A stretch of DNA of 6,172 bases, taken from Chloroflexota bacterium (lineage in GTDB: Bacteria > Chloroflexota > Limnocylindria > Limnocylindrales > CSP1-4). Under the pieces are notes generated by a model. That model ran no database searches and was not told the origin of the DNA. It was given only the letters and a program-made list of their open reading frames with translations. The stretch spans positions 1 through 6,172 of the forward strand of contig JANYAA010000503.1 in the NCBI GenBank assembly GCA_025355255.1, given 5' to 3'. Numbering within the stretch: position 1 is the stretch's first letter; every line of letters begins with the position of its first letter. A program made the position numbers and the translations under genes. Positions 5,009 to 6,172 of this stretch are shown piece by piece.

Positions 5009-6172
5009 TCACTCCAGACGGCGCTCGCGGACCTCCGCGCCAAGCTGCGCCGCCAGCTCTGCCCACGGCAGGATCGCCTGCGGCTCGTCCTTGCCGGCGC
5101 CGCGTCGGCGAACGGCCGCGGTGCGCGCCTCAACCTCGCGATCGCCCAGGATCAGCATGTACGGGACCTTCTGTCCCTGCGCGAGGCGAATCTTGTTCTG
5201 CATGCGGTTGTCCGACGCGTCCACCTCCACAAAGCGCAGGCCGCGGGACCGCAATTCGGCCGCGAGCTCCCTTGCCGCATCGATGTGGCGGTCCGCGATC
5301 GGGATGACCACGGCCTGCACCGGAGCGAGCCACAGCGGGAAGGCCCCGCCGAAGTGCTCCACCAAAATGCCGATAAAGCGCTCGAGAGAGCCGTAGATGG
5401 CGCGATGGATCGCCATCGGACGCTGCGGCTGGCCGTCCTCGCCGATGTACGTGAGGTCAAATCGTTCCGGCAGCATGGTCAGGTCCACCTGGATGGTCGC
5501 CGTCTGCCAGCTCCGGCCCAAGGCGTCCTCGACGTGGATGTCGATCTTGGGGGCGTAGAACGCCCCGTCGCCCGGCTTGAGCGTCCAGGAGACGCCGGAG
5601 GCGTCAAGCGCCTCGCGGATCAGGCCCTCAGCCTTCTCCCACAGCGCAGGATCACCCAGCGCCTTGGCGGGCTTGGTGCCGAACTTGATCTCGGGCTTCA
5701 GGCCAAACCAGCCGTAGACCTCCTCCACCTCGCCCATGAGGGCCTTGATCTCGTCGCCCAGCTGGTCCGGGCGGACAAAGATGTGGGCGTCGTCCTGGAT
5801 GAACTGCCGTACGCGCGTGAGGCCCGAGAGCGTGCCCGAGCGCTCGTTGCGGTGGAGCCGGCCAAACTCGCTGAAGCGCAGCGGCAGGTCTCGGTATGAG
5901 CGCAGGTGCGTCTTGTAGATGATCGTGGACTCGGGGCAGTTCATCGGCTTGAGCGAGAAGGTCTGCCCCTCGCTCTCGATGAGGAACATGTTCTCCTTGT
6001 AGAGCGCCCAGTGGCCGGACGCCTCCCACAGCCGCTGGCTCACCACCATCGGTGTGGAGACCTCCGTGTACCCGCGGCTGTCTTGGACCTCGCGCACCGC
6101 CGTCTCGAGCGTGCGCCAAATGCGCTGGCCCTTGGGGTGCCAAAAGGCCGCACCCGGGCTGACGTCGTGGAA
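5009..6172 (-). CDS. thrS: Threonine--tRNA ligase (ThrRS), 3' part; N-terminus beyond the right edge
   Basis: Class II aminoacyl-tRNA synthetase that charges tRNA-Thr with threonine in the cytoplasm. The frame is open to the right edge, leaving 387 visible residues ending in a TGA stop. The fragment begins FHDVSPGAAFWHPKG, the start of the catalytic core. The zinc ligands that recognise threonine are Cys79 (KPMNCP), His130 (DDAHIF) and His256 (AIHRAIYGS); their spacings of 51 and 126 match E. coli Cys334, His385 and His511 exactly. Motif 2 is near residues 99-122 (LRFSEFGRLHRNE to RVR) and motif 3 near 256-268 (HRAIYGSLERFIG). The anticodon-binding domain follows from about residue 280 (WLAPVQ) to the end. 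NCPES replaces the NCPGH of E. coli. The TGS and editing domains, if present, would lie outside the window, so whether this is a full-length or an editing-less ThrRS cannot be decided. A GTG at 6097 is internal, since homology continues upstream of it. Confidence 0.97.
   Translation of the reverse strand, partial: FHDVSPGAAFWHPKGQRIWRTLETAVREVQDSRGYTEVSTPMVVSQRLWEASGHWALYKENMFLIESEGQTFSLKPMNCPESTIIYKTHLRSYRDLPLRFSEFGRLHRNERSGTLSGLTRVRQFIQDDAHIFVRPDQLGDEIKALMGEVEEVYGWFGLKPEIKFGTKPAKALGDPALWEKAEGLIREALDASGVSWTLKPGDGAFYAPKIDIHVEDALGRSWQTATIQVDLTMLPERFDLTYIGEDGQPQRPMAIHRAIYGSLERFIGILVEHFGGAFPLWLAPVQAVVIPIADRHIDAARELAAELRSRGLRFVEVDASDNRMQNKIRLAQGQKVPYMLILGDREVEARTAAVRRRGAGKDEPQAILPWAELAAQLGAEVRERRLE

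Noticed and set aside
4868..5899. 343-codon plus-strand open frame over the thrS-infC gap and thrS
   Set aside because: Mostly antisense to the conserved ThrRS core; the part in the gap has no family features or ribosome binding site.
1..6172. Search for a mobile element, phage, CRISPR, toxin-antitoxin or biosynthetic system
   Set aside because: All coding capacity is accounted for by six housekeeping translation genes in a conserved order; no direct repeats, transposase or accessory genes were seen.

Overview
The window is a compact, high-GC piece of bacterial chromosome (roughly two-thirds G+C by eye) that carries one of the classic translation gene clusters. Every gene lies on the minus strand. 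In transcription order they are thrS (3' part, cut by the right edge), infC, rpmI, rplT, pheS and pheT (5' part, cut by the left edge). Coding density is high; the only gaps of any size are 273 nt between thrS and infC and 132 nt between rplT and pheS. I see no mobile element, tRNA, rRNA, CRISPR array or accessory gene. Long open frames on the plus strand are antisense shadows of the synthetase genes, as expected at this GC content.

Organism: the gene order thrS-infC-rpmI-rplT-pheST is widespread in bacteria and does not identify a phylum. The high GC, the NCPES variant in ThrRS, the LHALAYA stretch in L20 and the Ala/Pro/Glu-rich tail on IF3 suggest a Chloroflexota or actinobacterial-type soil or environmental lineage. 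This is an inference from memory of those families and is weak.

Layout, right to left along transcription. ThrRS (5009-6172) shows its catalytic core and anticodon-binding domain, with all three zinc ligands spaced exactly as in E. coli. The thrS-infC gap (4736-5008) holds several GC-rich hairpins and a good candidate promoter whose spacer contains a perfect 12-bp palindrome. infC (4055-4735) appears to start at a non-canonical AUC codon. rpmI (3850-4047, GTG start) follows after 7 nt and rplT (3483-3833) after 16 nt, so IF3, L35 and L20 form one tight translational unit. The rplT-pheS gap holds a perfect 8-bp stem that could regulate pheST separately. pheS (2310-3350) and pheT (1-2313) overlap by 4 nt (ATGA), as expected for subunits made in equal amounts.

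Together the genes supply two aminoacyl-tRNA synthetases (Thr and Phe), the initiation factor that polices start-codon choice, and two large-subunit proteins. I found no convincing novel system. The points worth a second look are regulatory: the AUC start of infC, the palindrome inside its promoter, and the stem-loop ahead of pheST.
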